A stretch of DNA of 29,948 bases, taken from Lachnospiraceae bacterium. Lineage in GTDB: Bacteria; Bacillota; Clostridia; Lachnospirales; Lachnospiraceae. The stretch's first letter is position 1, and each line of letters opens with the position of its first letter. Under the pieces are notes generated by a model. That model had not been told where the DNA came from, ran no database searches, and saw nothing but the letters and a program-made list of their open reading frames with translations. The position numbers and the translations under genes were made by a program. Positions 1 through 7,014 of the stretch are shown piece after piece. The stretch is taken from positions 1-29,948 of the forward strand of contig VSND01000056.1 of the NCBI GenBank assembly GCA_009774145.1, read 5' to 3'.

Positions 1-53
1 CGGCATATTTCCGGGGGTTTTTCAGGTACGACCAACAAGGTTAGGGGCGTTGT

Positions 54-80
54 TATAATTTTTTCCGGGAGTTTAGGTTA
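54..80 (+). repeat. Left copy of a 27-base direct repeat
   Basis: These 27 bases match 2830-2856 at 24 positions. The first 18 bases are identical and include TATAATTTTTTCCGGGAG. The other copy touches the outer edge of a decayed transposase, so the motif may be an old insertion-sequence end. The TATAAT inside it could act as a -10 box, but no -35 box is visible at the right distance. Confidence 0.6.
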
Positions 81-116
81 TATGTAAGAAAAAAGCAGAA
101 GAACAGGGAAAGGCGG

Positions 117-917
117 ATGCTCTCTGCTCTGAAAGGGAAGGAGGCGTCTTTGCTGGAAGCAGAGGAGATCTGGCTTTCGGAGGAACTCTGTCAGATCGTT
201 GAAGGACTTTTAAGGGAGCAGCAGGAACAGAGCAGGTATTATCAGGGAAAATATGCGGAATATCTGGCGTTGCAGACCCAGATTAATCCGCATTTTCTCT
301 ATAATACGCTGGAGGCCATCCGGGGGGATGCGTTGTGTGAAGGTGTGGGGACCATTGCAGAAACTACAGAAGCACTGTCTACTTTTTTCCGATATACCAT
401 ATCGGAGCCGGAGACGCTGGTGTCACTGGAGCGGGAACTGGATCATGTGGATAATTACTTTATTATTCAGAAATACCGATTCGGAGACCGGATTGGACTG
501 GAACAGATTCATGAGGACACAGGAGAGGAAGCACAAAAGCTGCTGGTGCCCAAGCTGATTCTTCAGCCAATTGTGGAAAATGCGATTTATCACGGGCTGG
601 AAGGCAGGGGAACTGGCGGGAAGATATTTATCAAGATTGAATTGACAGACAGCCGTCTGCTGATTACCGTATCGGACGACGGGGTGGGTATCGAAAAAGA
701 GAAGGTTCGTAAGATTAATGAGAATCTGGCACATTCGGACAGAAACGTTCTGGCAGAAGGACATCATGGAATTGCGCTCGATAATGTATCCCGGAGGATC
801 AAGCTGTTATTTGGGGAGTACTACGGGATCAAACTGTTCAGTGTCGAAGGATTTGGGACGCAGGTGATTTATACCCTTCCAAAGCTGACATCGTTGACTG
901 AATTGGAGAAAATATGA
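117..917 (+). CDS. Soluble LytS/YesM-type sensor histidine kinase
   Basis: This 266-residue protein should autophosphorylate on histidine and pass phosphate to a response regulator, which is not in the window. The HisKA_7-type box INPHFLYNTLEAIRG carries His59. The HATPase_c domain follows, with an N box (LQPIVENAIYHG, Asn155), a G1 box (SDDGVG, about 186-191) and a G2-like HGIAL at 217-221. Family members normally have an extracellular sensor, two membrane segments and a HAMP domain. Here only about 45 soluble residues precede the His box, so the protein is cytosolic or relies on a partner for sensing. Upstream the frame is open only to position 45 and holds no alternative start, so the ATG at 117 is used, preceded by AGGGAAAGGCGG. 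The stop overlaps the next gene as ATGA, implying translational coupling to the pseudo-ABC protein. Confidence 0.88.
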   Translation: MLSALKGKEASLLEAEEIWLSEELCQIVEGLLREQQEQSRYYQGKYAEYLALQTQINPHFLYNTLEAIRGDALCEGVGTIAETTEALSTFFRYTISEPETLVSLERELDHVDNYFIIQKYRFGDRIGLEQIHEDTGEEAQKLLVPKLILQPIVENAIYHGLEGRGTGGKIFIKIELTDSRLLITVSDDGVGIEKEKVRKINENLAHSDRNVLAEGHHGIALDNVSRRIKLLFGEYYGIKLFSVEGFGTQVIYTLPKLTSLTELEKI

Positions 918-2350
918 AAAGAGAACTGTTGCGGATCGAAGGCGGAGCAAAAAAGAAAAGGACGTTTTCTTTGAAAAATATTCATATCCAGTGTTATGTG
1001 GGACATTTTTCCGGTATAATTTTTTTAAATGCAAATGAGAAGAAACTGATGTCCGTCATTCTGGAGGGGAAGGATTTTTTCGACGAAGGGAGGATCTTCC
1101 TGTTTGACCGCAGGATAAAAGAGAAGGAATGGAAAAAAAAGGTTCGTTCTCATATTGCTGTGGTTGGAAGAGAAAAAAAGCTGTACGATTATATGACAGT
1201 TGGAGAAAATATTGGACTGTATGTTTCGGAAAGTTTTATATTGAAACGGGATCGGTATTATCTTCATCTGTCCAGATGCCTGGAAGAGAAATTTGGTATT
1301 CAGTTGAATGTGGCACATAAGGGAGATGAGCTGGGGTTCTGCGGAAGGATTCTTGTAGAAGTTATGCAGGCTTATGTCAGAAAACAGAGATTGATTGTCC
1401 TGTATCAACTTACGAACCGGCTGGATGATGATGGGTTTGAACAGCTTCTCAGGGTAGTTCAGAAAATGAAAGAAGAGGGGTATGCTTTTCTGATGCTGGA
1501 TTCCTTTGAAGAACAGATCCTGAAATATGCCGATGATTATTATGTAGTGGACGATGGACGGATCTCCGGATATTATGGTGTGGATACGATCCAGAAGTTT
1601 ACATTTATCCAGATGAATAACCGGGATGTGCATGAATATTATCTGAAATCCAGAAAGACACCGAAGATTCTGACGCCGGAAGCTGCTTTGGATGAGCAGA
1701 TACAATTACTGGAATTCCGGCATGTTGAGACCGGCATTGTAAAGGATCTGTCTTTTACTATCCAGCAGGGAGAATTTGTAGTCATGCGGTGTCGGGATGA
1801 TTATGTCTGTCGGGCGCTGACTGCGCTTTTGAAGGGAGAAGAACAGCCGCTGAGAGGGATGATCTGCCTGAAAGGAAAGAGCCTTCCTTATCATGAAACC
1901 TGGAGGATGCTGGAGAATGATATTGGTATTATGGAAGAACAGCCATTAGAGCAGAATCTGGTTGCAGATATGACTTTGATGGATAACCTGTGTCTGTGCC
2001 TGGGGCGAAAAATATCCGGATTATGGATGGGGAAACAATACCAGAACAGTATTGAAATGATGCTGAGACGTTTTATTGAGAAGCGATATTTTGGAGAGAA
2101 GATCAAGGATCTGCCATTACAGGTCGCATATCGGGCGGTATTCTGTAAATGGCTGCTGTTCGCACCCCGGATGCTGATCTGTGTCAGACCATTTGCTGCT
2201 GTGGATATTGACAGCGTCCGTGTAATTGCAAAGGAGATGATTCAGGCGCTGCTGCAAAGAGGGGTTGCTGTCCTCGTGATTACCTCCAACATTCAGGAGG
2301 TGGAGGAGCTGGAGGGACGGCGTGTGATTGTGGATAAAATTGAAACATAA
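914..2350 (+). CDS. Tandem ABC-ATPase-like protein with degenerate nucleotide-binding sites
   Basis: The 478-residue protein has the two-domain layout of sugar-importer ATPases such as RbsA/MglA. The catalytic motifs are lost in both halves. In domain 1 the P-loop region (about 35-47) reads LNANEKKL, with no GxxGxGKS/T, and the Walker B position (159-167) reads RLIVLYQLT instead of hhhhDEPT. In domain 2 the P-loop region (286-300) reads GEFVVMRCRDDYVCR, the signature position (about 400-407) reads LPLQVAYR instead of LSGGNQQK, and Walker B reads LICVRPF instead of LILDEPT. The surrounding fold is still recognisable, for example CKWLLFAP before Walker B2 and VLVITSNIQEVEEL after it. It overlaps the kinase by 4 bases. 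I infer a regulatory or scaffold role, perhaps docking to a sugar transporter, rather than ATP hydrolysis. The reading frame is intact, so it does not look like an ordinary pseudogene. Confidence 0.75.
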   Translation: MKRELLRIEGGAKKKRTFSLKNIHIQCYVGHFSGIIFLNANEKKLMSVILEGKDFFDEGRIFLFDRRIKEKEWKKKVRSHIAVVGREKKLYDYMTVGENIGLYVSESFILKRDRYYLHLSRCLEEKFGIQLNVAHKGDELGFCGRILVEVMQAYVRKQRLIVLYQLTNRLDDDGFEQLLRVVQKMKEEGYAFLMLDSFEEQILKYADDYYVVDDGRISGYYGVDTIQKFTFIQMNNRDVHEYYLKSRKTPKILTPEAALDEQIQLLEFRHVETGIVKDLSFTIQQGEFVVMRCRDDYVCRALTALLKGEEQPLRGMICLKGKSLPYHETWRMLENDIGIMEEQPLEQNLVADMTLMDNLCLCLGRKISGLWMGKQYQNSIEMMLRRFIEKRYFGEKIKDLPLQVAYRAVFCKWLLFAPRMLICVRPFAAVDIDSVRVIAKEMIQALLQRGVAVLVITSNIQEVEELEGRRVIVDKIET

Positions 2351-2825
2351 AGCCTGAAATCCCGTTCGTCTATGGCTGCCCTGAAGCTGTCGTGGCAGAT
2401 GTGGATATAGAAGCGGTGTCCTTTTCATCTGGAGGATTTTGTGACTGCAAACAGCCCCGTCCCCATAGACCATGCAGTAATTATGGTGGGAGCGGATGCT
2501 GTCCCAGTGCCGTTCCACCGTCTTGCAGGCCAAATCGGTGGTAAAAGGCACGCCTGCCAGAAATTTTTTATGACTGGAATACATTGCGTCAAGGTTTGCT
2601 TTCCTATAAATGCCTTTGCCCATGACAAACTGGTATACAGGCTTTTCCCCATCCTGGTTGTATCCCCCAGCGGACAAAGTCGATCTGTTCGCTGCAGGAG
2701 GACACACGGGTGATATCCATTACATAGACATCTTTCTGGCGGTTTGCGTCAGTCCACCTGCAAAAGAAATCCTGTTGCAGCATGGGCGTGGTTGCTGCAG
2801 GGAGTTACAGCATTATGGGTTGAAC
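2350..2825 (-). pseudogene. Decayed IS4/IS1634-type DDE transposase fragment
   Basis: Reading the - strand from 2825 downwards gives fragments typical of DDE transposases of this group, in order: ATTPMLQQDFFCRWTDANRQ, then KDVYVMDITRVSSCSEQIDF, then GYNQDGEKPVYQFVMGKG, then NLDAMYSSHKKFLAGVPFTT, then HRFYIHICHDSFRAA. Fitting them together needs a frameshift at the run of five C at 2664-2668 and a second near 2420-2425. An in-frame stop lies at 2805-2807, and both ends of the gene are missing. It is therefore inactive. It accounts for most of the 600-base gap between the pseudo-ABC gene and the methyltransferase. The family assignment rests on motif recall, not a database search. Confidence 0.75.
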
Positions 2826-2829
2826 TGTG

Positions 2830-2856
2830 TATAATTTTTTCCGGGAGATCAGGCTA
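2830..2856 (+). repeat. Right copy of a 27-base direct repeat
   Basis: This copy matches 54-80 at 24 of 27 positions and begins five bases beyond the recognisable edge of the transposase remnant. The position is consistent with an insertion-sequence end, and the copy at 54-80 would then mark a second decayed or deleted element. From here to 2950 I see only the upstream region of the methyltransferase gene. Confidence 0.6.
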
Positions 2857-2950
2857 AAGATTTACGGCTTTTCTTTTCCGTGGATTTATATTAGAATGAG
2901 TAAAACGGGATTCAATCGGTATCCTGAACTGGGAAGAAAGGCAAAAGCAT

Positions 2951-3814
2951 ATGTTTATAGCAGAGAACTGGAAAGATTATGAAGTCATTGACACGTCCCG
3001 GGGGGAAAAGCTGGAACGGTGGGGAAAATACCTTCTGGTCCGCCCGGACCCGCAGGTGATCTGGGATACCCCAAGGGAGCACAGGGGGTGGAGAAACAAA
3101 AACGGGCACTATCACAGGAGCGCAAAAGGAGGCGGAGAGTGGGAATTTTTTGATCTTCCGCAGCAGTGGAGCATTTCTTATCCGAACCTGAACCTGACCT
3201 TTAACCTGAAGCCCTTCAGCTTTAAGCATACCGGGCTGTTTCCGGAGCAGGCGGCGAACTGGGACTGGTTTTCGAAGAAGATACGGACGGCAGGGCGTCC
3301 GGTCAGGGTACTGAACCTGTTCGCCTATACAGGCGGGGCGACGCTTGCAGCAGCGGCAGCAGGAGCAGCCGTAACGCATGTGGATGCTTCGAAAGGAATG
3401 GTCGGCTGGGCGAAGGAAAACGCCAGGTCTTCCGGACTGGAAGCAGCACCCATCCGCTGGCTTGTGGATGACTGCCAGAAGTTCGTGGAACGGGAGATCC
3501 GCAGAGGGAACCATTATGACGCGGTTATCATGGATCCGCCTTCCTATGGGCGCGGGCCAAAAGGTGAGATCTGGAAGATTGAGGATGCAATCCATCCGTT
3601 GGTAAAGTTGTGTGTAAAGCTTCTGAGCGAGCGGCCTCTTTTCTTTCTGATCAATTCCTATACGACCGGGCTGCAGCCGGCGGTGCTTGCCTATCTGCTG
3701 GGGACAGAACTTGGAAGTTATGGAGGAACTGTAGATGCGCAGGAGGTAGGGCTGCCGGTCAGTGCCAATGGGCTGGTTCTTCCCTGCGGAGCCAGCGGCA
3801 GGTGGGAGAAATAA
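2951..3814 (+). CDS. Class I SAM-dependent methyltransferase (RlmI/COG1092-like)
   Basis: The 287-residue protein resembles the RlmI-type family of RNA cytosine-C5 methyltransferases. The SAM-binding motif I is LNLFAYTGG (121-129). The acidic residue ending strand 2 lies in HVDASKGM (143-150), and motif IV is DPPSYGRG (195-202). The N-terminal 90 residues, rich in Trp and aromatic residues (NLTFNLKPFSFKHTG near the end), replace the longer PUA-containing N-terminus of E. coli RlmI. The protein may therefore belong to a shorter relative whose substrate I cannot state, though RNA is likely. The ATG at 2951 follows GGGAAGAAAGG. The gene appears to be transcribed alone, between the IS remnant and a hairpin-rich intergenic region. 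Confidence 0.82.
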   Translation: MFIAENWKDYEVIDTSRGEKLERWGKYLLVRPDPQVIWDTPREHRGWRNKNGHYHRSAKGGGEWEFFDLPQQWSISYPNLNLTFNLKPFSFKHTGLFPEQAANWDWFSKKIRTAGRPVRVLNLFAYTGGATLAAAAAGAAVTHVDASKGMVGWAKENARSSGLEAAPIRWLVDDCQKFVEREIRRGNHYDAVIMDPPSYGRGPKGEIWKIEDAIHPLVKLCVKLLSERPLFFLINSYTTGLQPAVLAYLLGTELGSYGGTVDAQEVGLPVSANGLVLPCGASGRWEK

Positions 3815-3851
3815 AGCGGCTCCGGTATTTTTTTCACTGTGATTGTGTATA

Positions 3852-3910
3852 ATTCCCTGATTTTGGGAATATATATGTAAGGAATGGTTTTTATAGCCGT
3901 TCCTTATTTT
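3852..3910 (+). terminator. Two short hairpins downstream of the methyltransferase
   Basis: The first hairpin is ATTCCC (3852-3857) pairing with GGGAAT (3865-3870). The second is AAGGAATGG (3879-3887) pairing with CCGTTCCTT (3897-3905) through one U-G wobble, followed by ATTTTG. Either may end transcription, but the U tracts are weak. The rest of the 199-base gap shows no gene. Confidence 0.35.
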
Positions 3911-4013
3911 GTATGCATGGAAAAGCACAGGGCCGTTTTCTGCTTTGTGTTCATGCAGCAGACAGTGAAGAAGGACTTTCCTGTCCGATTATAAAATTCA
4001 GGAGATTTGCGAA

Positions 4014-4511
4014 ATGAGGCACTTATGTAAATGGCTGGCGCTTGCAATCTGCGGGGTGCTTGCGGTTCTGACCATTCTTCTGGTACTGCCGGGGCTGTTT
4101 GGTATTCATCCGCTGATCGTACAGAGCGGAAGCATGGAACCGGTGTATCCAAAGGGGAGTATGGTCTACATCAGAAATACAGATCCTTCTGGTCTGTCGG
4201 AGGGAAGTACCGTAACTTTTCATCTGGCAGACGGCGAGACTCTGGTTACCCACCGGATCACGCAGATCGATATGGAGAGGGAGGAGATTTATACAAAGGG
4301 AGATGCGAATGAACTGGAAGACGGTGCGGCAACTTCGTTTGCACAGGTGGAAGGCGTACCGTTTTTCTGTATTCCATACCTTGGTTATCTTGCCGGTTAT
4401 CTGTCCAGTATGGCAGGAAAAGCAGGGATCGTCCTGCTGGTTATCATGGTGTGTCTTTTATCCTGGATGGACGGGGCGCTTATGAAACAGAAGGAGGCTC
4501 TGGAGGAATGA
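4014..4511 (+). CDS. Signal peptidase I, S26B / SipW-like
   Basis: This 165-residue membrane peptidase should remove signal peptides from exported proteins. An N-terminal membrane segment spans about residues 5-28. The nucleophile lies in VQSGSMEPVYPKGS, probably Ser40. The SipW/eukaryote-type family uses histidine in place of the lysine of ordinary bacterial enzymes, matching His80 in LVTHRITQ. YTKGDANE (93-100) is the usual third conserved box. A second membrane segment lies at about 137-151 and a short charged tail follows. CAGGAG sits 9 bases before the ATG at 4014. The stop overlaps the next start (ATGA, 4508-4511), making the downstream protein the obvious partner or substrate, as SipW genes usually sit beside their substrates. 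Confidence 0.88.
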   Translation: MRHLCKWLALAICGVLAVLTILLVLPGLFGIHPLIVQSGSMEPVYPKGSMVYIRNTDPSGLSEGSTVTFHLADGETLVTHRITQIDMEREEIYTKGDANELEDGAATSFAQVEGVPFFCIPYLGYLAGYLSSMAGKAGIVLLVIMVCLLSWMDGALMKQKEALEE

Positions 4512-5071
4512 GAAAAAGACAGATTCTTGCAGCCGGTCTTTTTGGATGCCTGGCATTGACCGCGGGGATCCTGCTGACGGTCGTATGGTTTGTAAAGGAA
4601 CAGAAGACCATCAGCGCCGCTTTCATGGAACCGGTGCAGCTGGAGCTGTGCCTTCTGCATTCGGACCAGCCCGGCACAAAGGAACAGGTGACCGGGCTGC
4701 TTCCGGGGGAAAGCCTGGACTGGAAGCCGGCTGTGATTCTGAATGGGACATCCCCTGGAGCCTGCATCCGTGTCAGCCTGGAATTCGGCGGAATTCTTGG
4801 AGATTTTCCGGAAGAAAGCGAGGAAGAGGAGCACGACCGTCTGGAAAGGATTCAGGAATTGTGTGCCGGGATCCGTTTCTGTGACGGCTGGGTGGAAGGA
4901 GAAGACGGGTATTACTACTATCAGGAGGCCGTCGCTCCCGGGAGCATTGTCCAGATCTGTGATCAGGTGACCATACCGGAAGACTGGGACAATGAGATTG
5001 CAGAAAAGCTGTTTACGATAGAAGTGTCTGCAGAGGCAATTCATCTGGACGGCCGGGAAGCATGGTTTTGA
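4508..5071 (+). CDS. Small exported or membrane-anchored protein, likely signal peptidase partner
   Basis: The 187-residue product begins MRKRQILAAGLFGCL and has one hydrophobic stretch at about 6-28. An extracellular domain follows, rich in acidic residues (ESEEEEHD) and ending HLDGREAWF. I do not recognise the domain with certainty. Its size, the N-terminal signal and the overlap with a SipW-type peptidase fit the loosely defined group of SipW-cognate exported proteins (TasA/camelysin-like), and I infer that link from context. The start at 4508 is preferred over upstream in-frame starts because it overlaps the previous stop (ATGA) and lies 10 bases after AAGGAGG. A strong terminator follows at 5151. 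Confidence 0.7.
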   Translation: MRKRQILAAGLFGCLALTAGILLTVVWFVKEQKTISAAFMEPVQLELCLLHSDQPGTKEQVTGLLPGESLDWKPAVILNGTSPGACIRVSLEFGGILGDFPEESEEEEHDRLERIQELCAGIRFCDGWVEGEDGYYYYQEAVAPGSIVQICDQVTIPEDWDNEIAEKLFTIEVSAEAIHLDGREAWF

Positions 5072-5150
5072 AGACATCCGGAACCGGAAGGATTCTGCTT
5101 TGCAGCCGTTTTCTGTGAACCACAGAAGATATAAGAGAGAAACAGATAAG

Positions 5151-5187
5151 ACCATCTGACTGAAAACAGAATCAGATGGTTTTTTTA
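5151..5187 (+). terminator. Rho-independent terminator after the signal peptidase pair
   Basis: ACCATCTGA (5151-5159) pairs perfectly with TCAGATGGT (5172-5180) and is followed by seven T (5179-5186 region) before ATTT. This closes the signal-peptidase operon. Confidence 0.88.
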
Positions 5188-5252
5188 TTTCTAAAATATC
5201 TGGATGACAGATTTTCAGTCAGAGATTCCTTGCGGAAAAGAAGTGAAAGAGA

Positions 5253-5281
5253 TTGAGAGAAACATGTTTTTGGTATATACT
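5253..5281 (+). promoter_or_regulatory. Sigma-A-type promoter for the GNAT-sbcDC operon
   Basis: TTGAGA (5253-5258) and TATACT (5276-5281) are separated by exactly 17 bases. The site lies about 80 bases before the GNAT start and after the upstream terminator, so it probably drives the GNAT, sbcD, sbcC and diguanylate cyclase genes. Confidence 0.65.
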
Positions 5282-5360
5282 GGACGGAGGAAATGAATTA
5301 TTATTTTACATGGCGCCTGACAGAAAAGGAGCAGGCATTTTCGGGGAAAGGAAGAAATCC

Positions 5361-5900
5361 ATGAGAATCAGACCTTATATCGAATCCAAAGATTTTGAAC
5401 ATGTTGAACAGTGGATCGACACGGAGAAGATCCACGCCCTGTGGTGCGCAGGCCTTATTCCGTATCCTGTGACCAGGCAGAATCTCCGCATCCTCTTGGA
5501 AAAAAATGCCGAGGACTGGACGGACAGTGCGTATGTGGCAACCGAAGATGATGGAAGTGTGACCGGCTTCTTCTGCTATTCCGTAAACACAGAAAATAAC
5601 GAGGGATTTCTGAAGCTTGTAGTCGTTGATCCTGCGAAGCGGGGCAGGGGTTACGGCAAAAGGATGCTGAAACTGGCGCTGCAGTATGCGTTTGACCTCA
5701 CAGGCGCAGAGCAGGTCCAGATCAATGTATTTACCGAAAATTCTGCAGCGAGGAGCTGCTATGAGAAGATTGGTTTTAAAGAGCGGTCCCTTACAGAACA
5801 TGCGTTCTGTTATCGGGGGGAATTCTGGGGCAGATACAATCTGGTCATAAAAAGAAAGGACGTAAAAGGGGGATTCGATGAAATTCATCCATCTGTCTGA
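5361..5900 (+). CDS. GNAT-family N-acetyltransferase
   Basis: The 179-residue protein has a single GNAT domain that would transfer acetyl from acetyl-CoA to an unknown amine. Motif A is LKLVVVDPAKRGRGYGKRML, with the acetyl-CoA-binding RGRGYG at about 94-99. Motif B is NVFTENSAARSCYEKIGFK (about 122-140). The start at 5361 (MRIRPYIESKDF) fits the family N-terminus and follows GGAAAGGAAG. A longer in-frame reading from 5253 would begin inside the promoter's -35 box and is rejected. The 3' end overlaps sbcD by 23 bases, so the two are probably co-translated. The substrate cannot be told from the sequence. Confidence 0.85.
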   Translation: MRIRPYIESKDFEHVEQWIDTEKIHALWCAGLIPYPVTRQNLRILLEKNAEDWTDSAYVATEDDGSVTGFFCYSVNTENNEGFLKLVVVDPAKRGRGYGKRMLKLALQYAFDLTGAEQVQINVFTENSAARSCYEKIGFKERSLTEHAFCYRGEFWGRYNLVIKRKDVKGGFDEIHPSV

Positions 5901-7014
5901 TCTTCATCTGGGAAAACGGGTCAATGAATATTCCATGCTGGAGGATCAGAAATACATACTGACAAAAGTGATCCACATCATCGATGAGGAAAATCCGGAC
6001 GGCGTTCTGATCGCCGGAGACATTTATGACAAATCGGTGCCGGGTGCGGAGGCAGTGCAGCTTTTTGACGATTTTCTGTACCGTCTGTCCGAGCGGAAGC
6101 TGCAGGTATTTGTCATCAGCGGCAACCATGATTCGCCGGAACGGCTGGCATTCGGCGGACGCCTTATGGACCGAAGCGGTGTACATCTGTCTCCGGTCTA
6201 TGACGGGACTGTGTCCTGCGTGGATCTGGAAGACGCATATGGAAAAGTGCATGTCTACATGCTGCCTTTTCTGAAACCGTCGCATGTGCGCAGATTTTAT
6301 CCGGAGGAGAACATCGAGACTTATACAGAGGCCGTCCGGACGGCGCTTCTGAACATGCCGGCAGAACCGGCAGAACGAAATGTGCTGCTTACCCATCAGT
6401 TTGTGACGGGCGCAGAGCGGTCAGAGTCCGAGGAGCTGTCTGTGGGCGGTTCGGACCATGTGGATGCGTCGGTCTTTCAGGGCTTTGATTATGTGGCGCT
6501 GGGACACATCCATGGGCCTCAGAATGCGGGAACGGATCATATCCGGTACTGCGGAACCCCGCTGAAATATTCTTTCTCGGAGGCGGGACATCAGAAATCC
6601 GTAACGATTGTGGAGCTTGGGGAAAAGGGCAGTCTGTCTGTGCGGACGGCGCCGCTTAAGCCCCGGCATGACCTGCGGAAGATCCGGGGAACCTATATGG
6701 AGCTGACAGCCAGAAGCTTTTATGAAGGTGCCCCGGTGGATGATTATCTTCATGTTACGCTCACAGACGAGGAGGATGTTCCGGATGCAGCAGGCAGGCT
6801 GCGGGTGATCTATCCGAATCTGATGAAACTGGACTATGATAACGAGCGGACGCGGGCGCATATACAGATCACGGATGCGGAGGCTGCAGACAGGAAGACG
6901 CCTCTGGAACTGTTTATGGAATTTTATGAAAAACAGAACGGACAGCCGATGAAAAAAGAACAAAAAGAATTTTCCATGGAGCTGATTCGGAAGATCTGGG
7001 AGGAGGAAGTATGA
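5878..7014 (+). CDS. sbcD: Exonuclease subunit SbcD
   Basis: The 378-residue calcineurin-like phosphoesterase is the nuclease half of SbcCD (bacterial Mre11), which trims DNA ends and cleaves hairpins. The metal-binding motifs appear in order: SDLHLGK (Asp8, His10), AGDIYDK (Asp48), SGNHDSPERL (Asn83, His84), LLTHQF (His173) and ALGHIHGPQ (His210, His212). A C-terminal domain of the SbcD type follows from about residue 275. The length is normal. The ATG at 5878 follows AAAAGGGGG inside the GNAT gene, and the stop overlaps the sbcC start as ATGA (7011-7014), the usual coupling of this pair. Confidence 0.95.
   Translation: MKFIHLSDLHLGKRVNEYSMLEDQKYILTKVIHIIDEENPDGVLIAGDIYDKSVPGAEAVQLFDDFLYRLSERKLQVFVISGNHDSPERLAFGGRLMDRSGVHLSPVYDGTVSCVDLEDAYGKVHVYMLPFLKPSHVRRFYPEENIETYTEAVRTALLNMPAEPAERNVLLTHQFVTGAERSESEELSVGGSDHVDASVFQGFDYVALGHIHGPQNAGTDHIRYCGTPLKYSFSEAGHQKSVTIVELGEKGSLSVRTAPLKPRHDLRKIRGTYMELTARSFYEGAPVDDYLHVTLTDEEDVPDAAGRLRVIYPNLMKLDYDNERTRAHIQITDAEAADRKTPLELFMEFYEKQNGQPMKKEQKEFSMELIRKIWEEEV

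Noticed and set aside
2805..2835. Promoter at the right copy of the direct repeat (TTACAG ... TATAAT)
   Set aside because: The spacing is 19 bases and the -35 match is weak. The TATAAT is explained by the repeat.
3845..3855. TGTGTATAATT shared with 2826-2836 as a third copy of the direct repeat
   Set aside because: Only 11 bases match and the sequence diverges right after, so it is more likely a chance promoter-like match.
4451..4507. Longer N-terminus for the signal peptidase partner starting at 4451
   Set aside because: It would lie wholly inside the peptidase gene and place 19 extra residues before a normal signal segment. The 4508 start has ATGA coupling and a well-spaced AAGGAGG.
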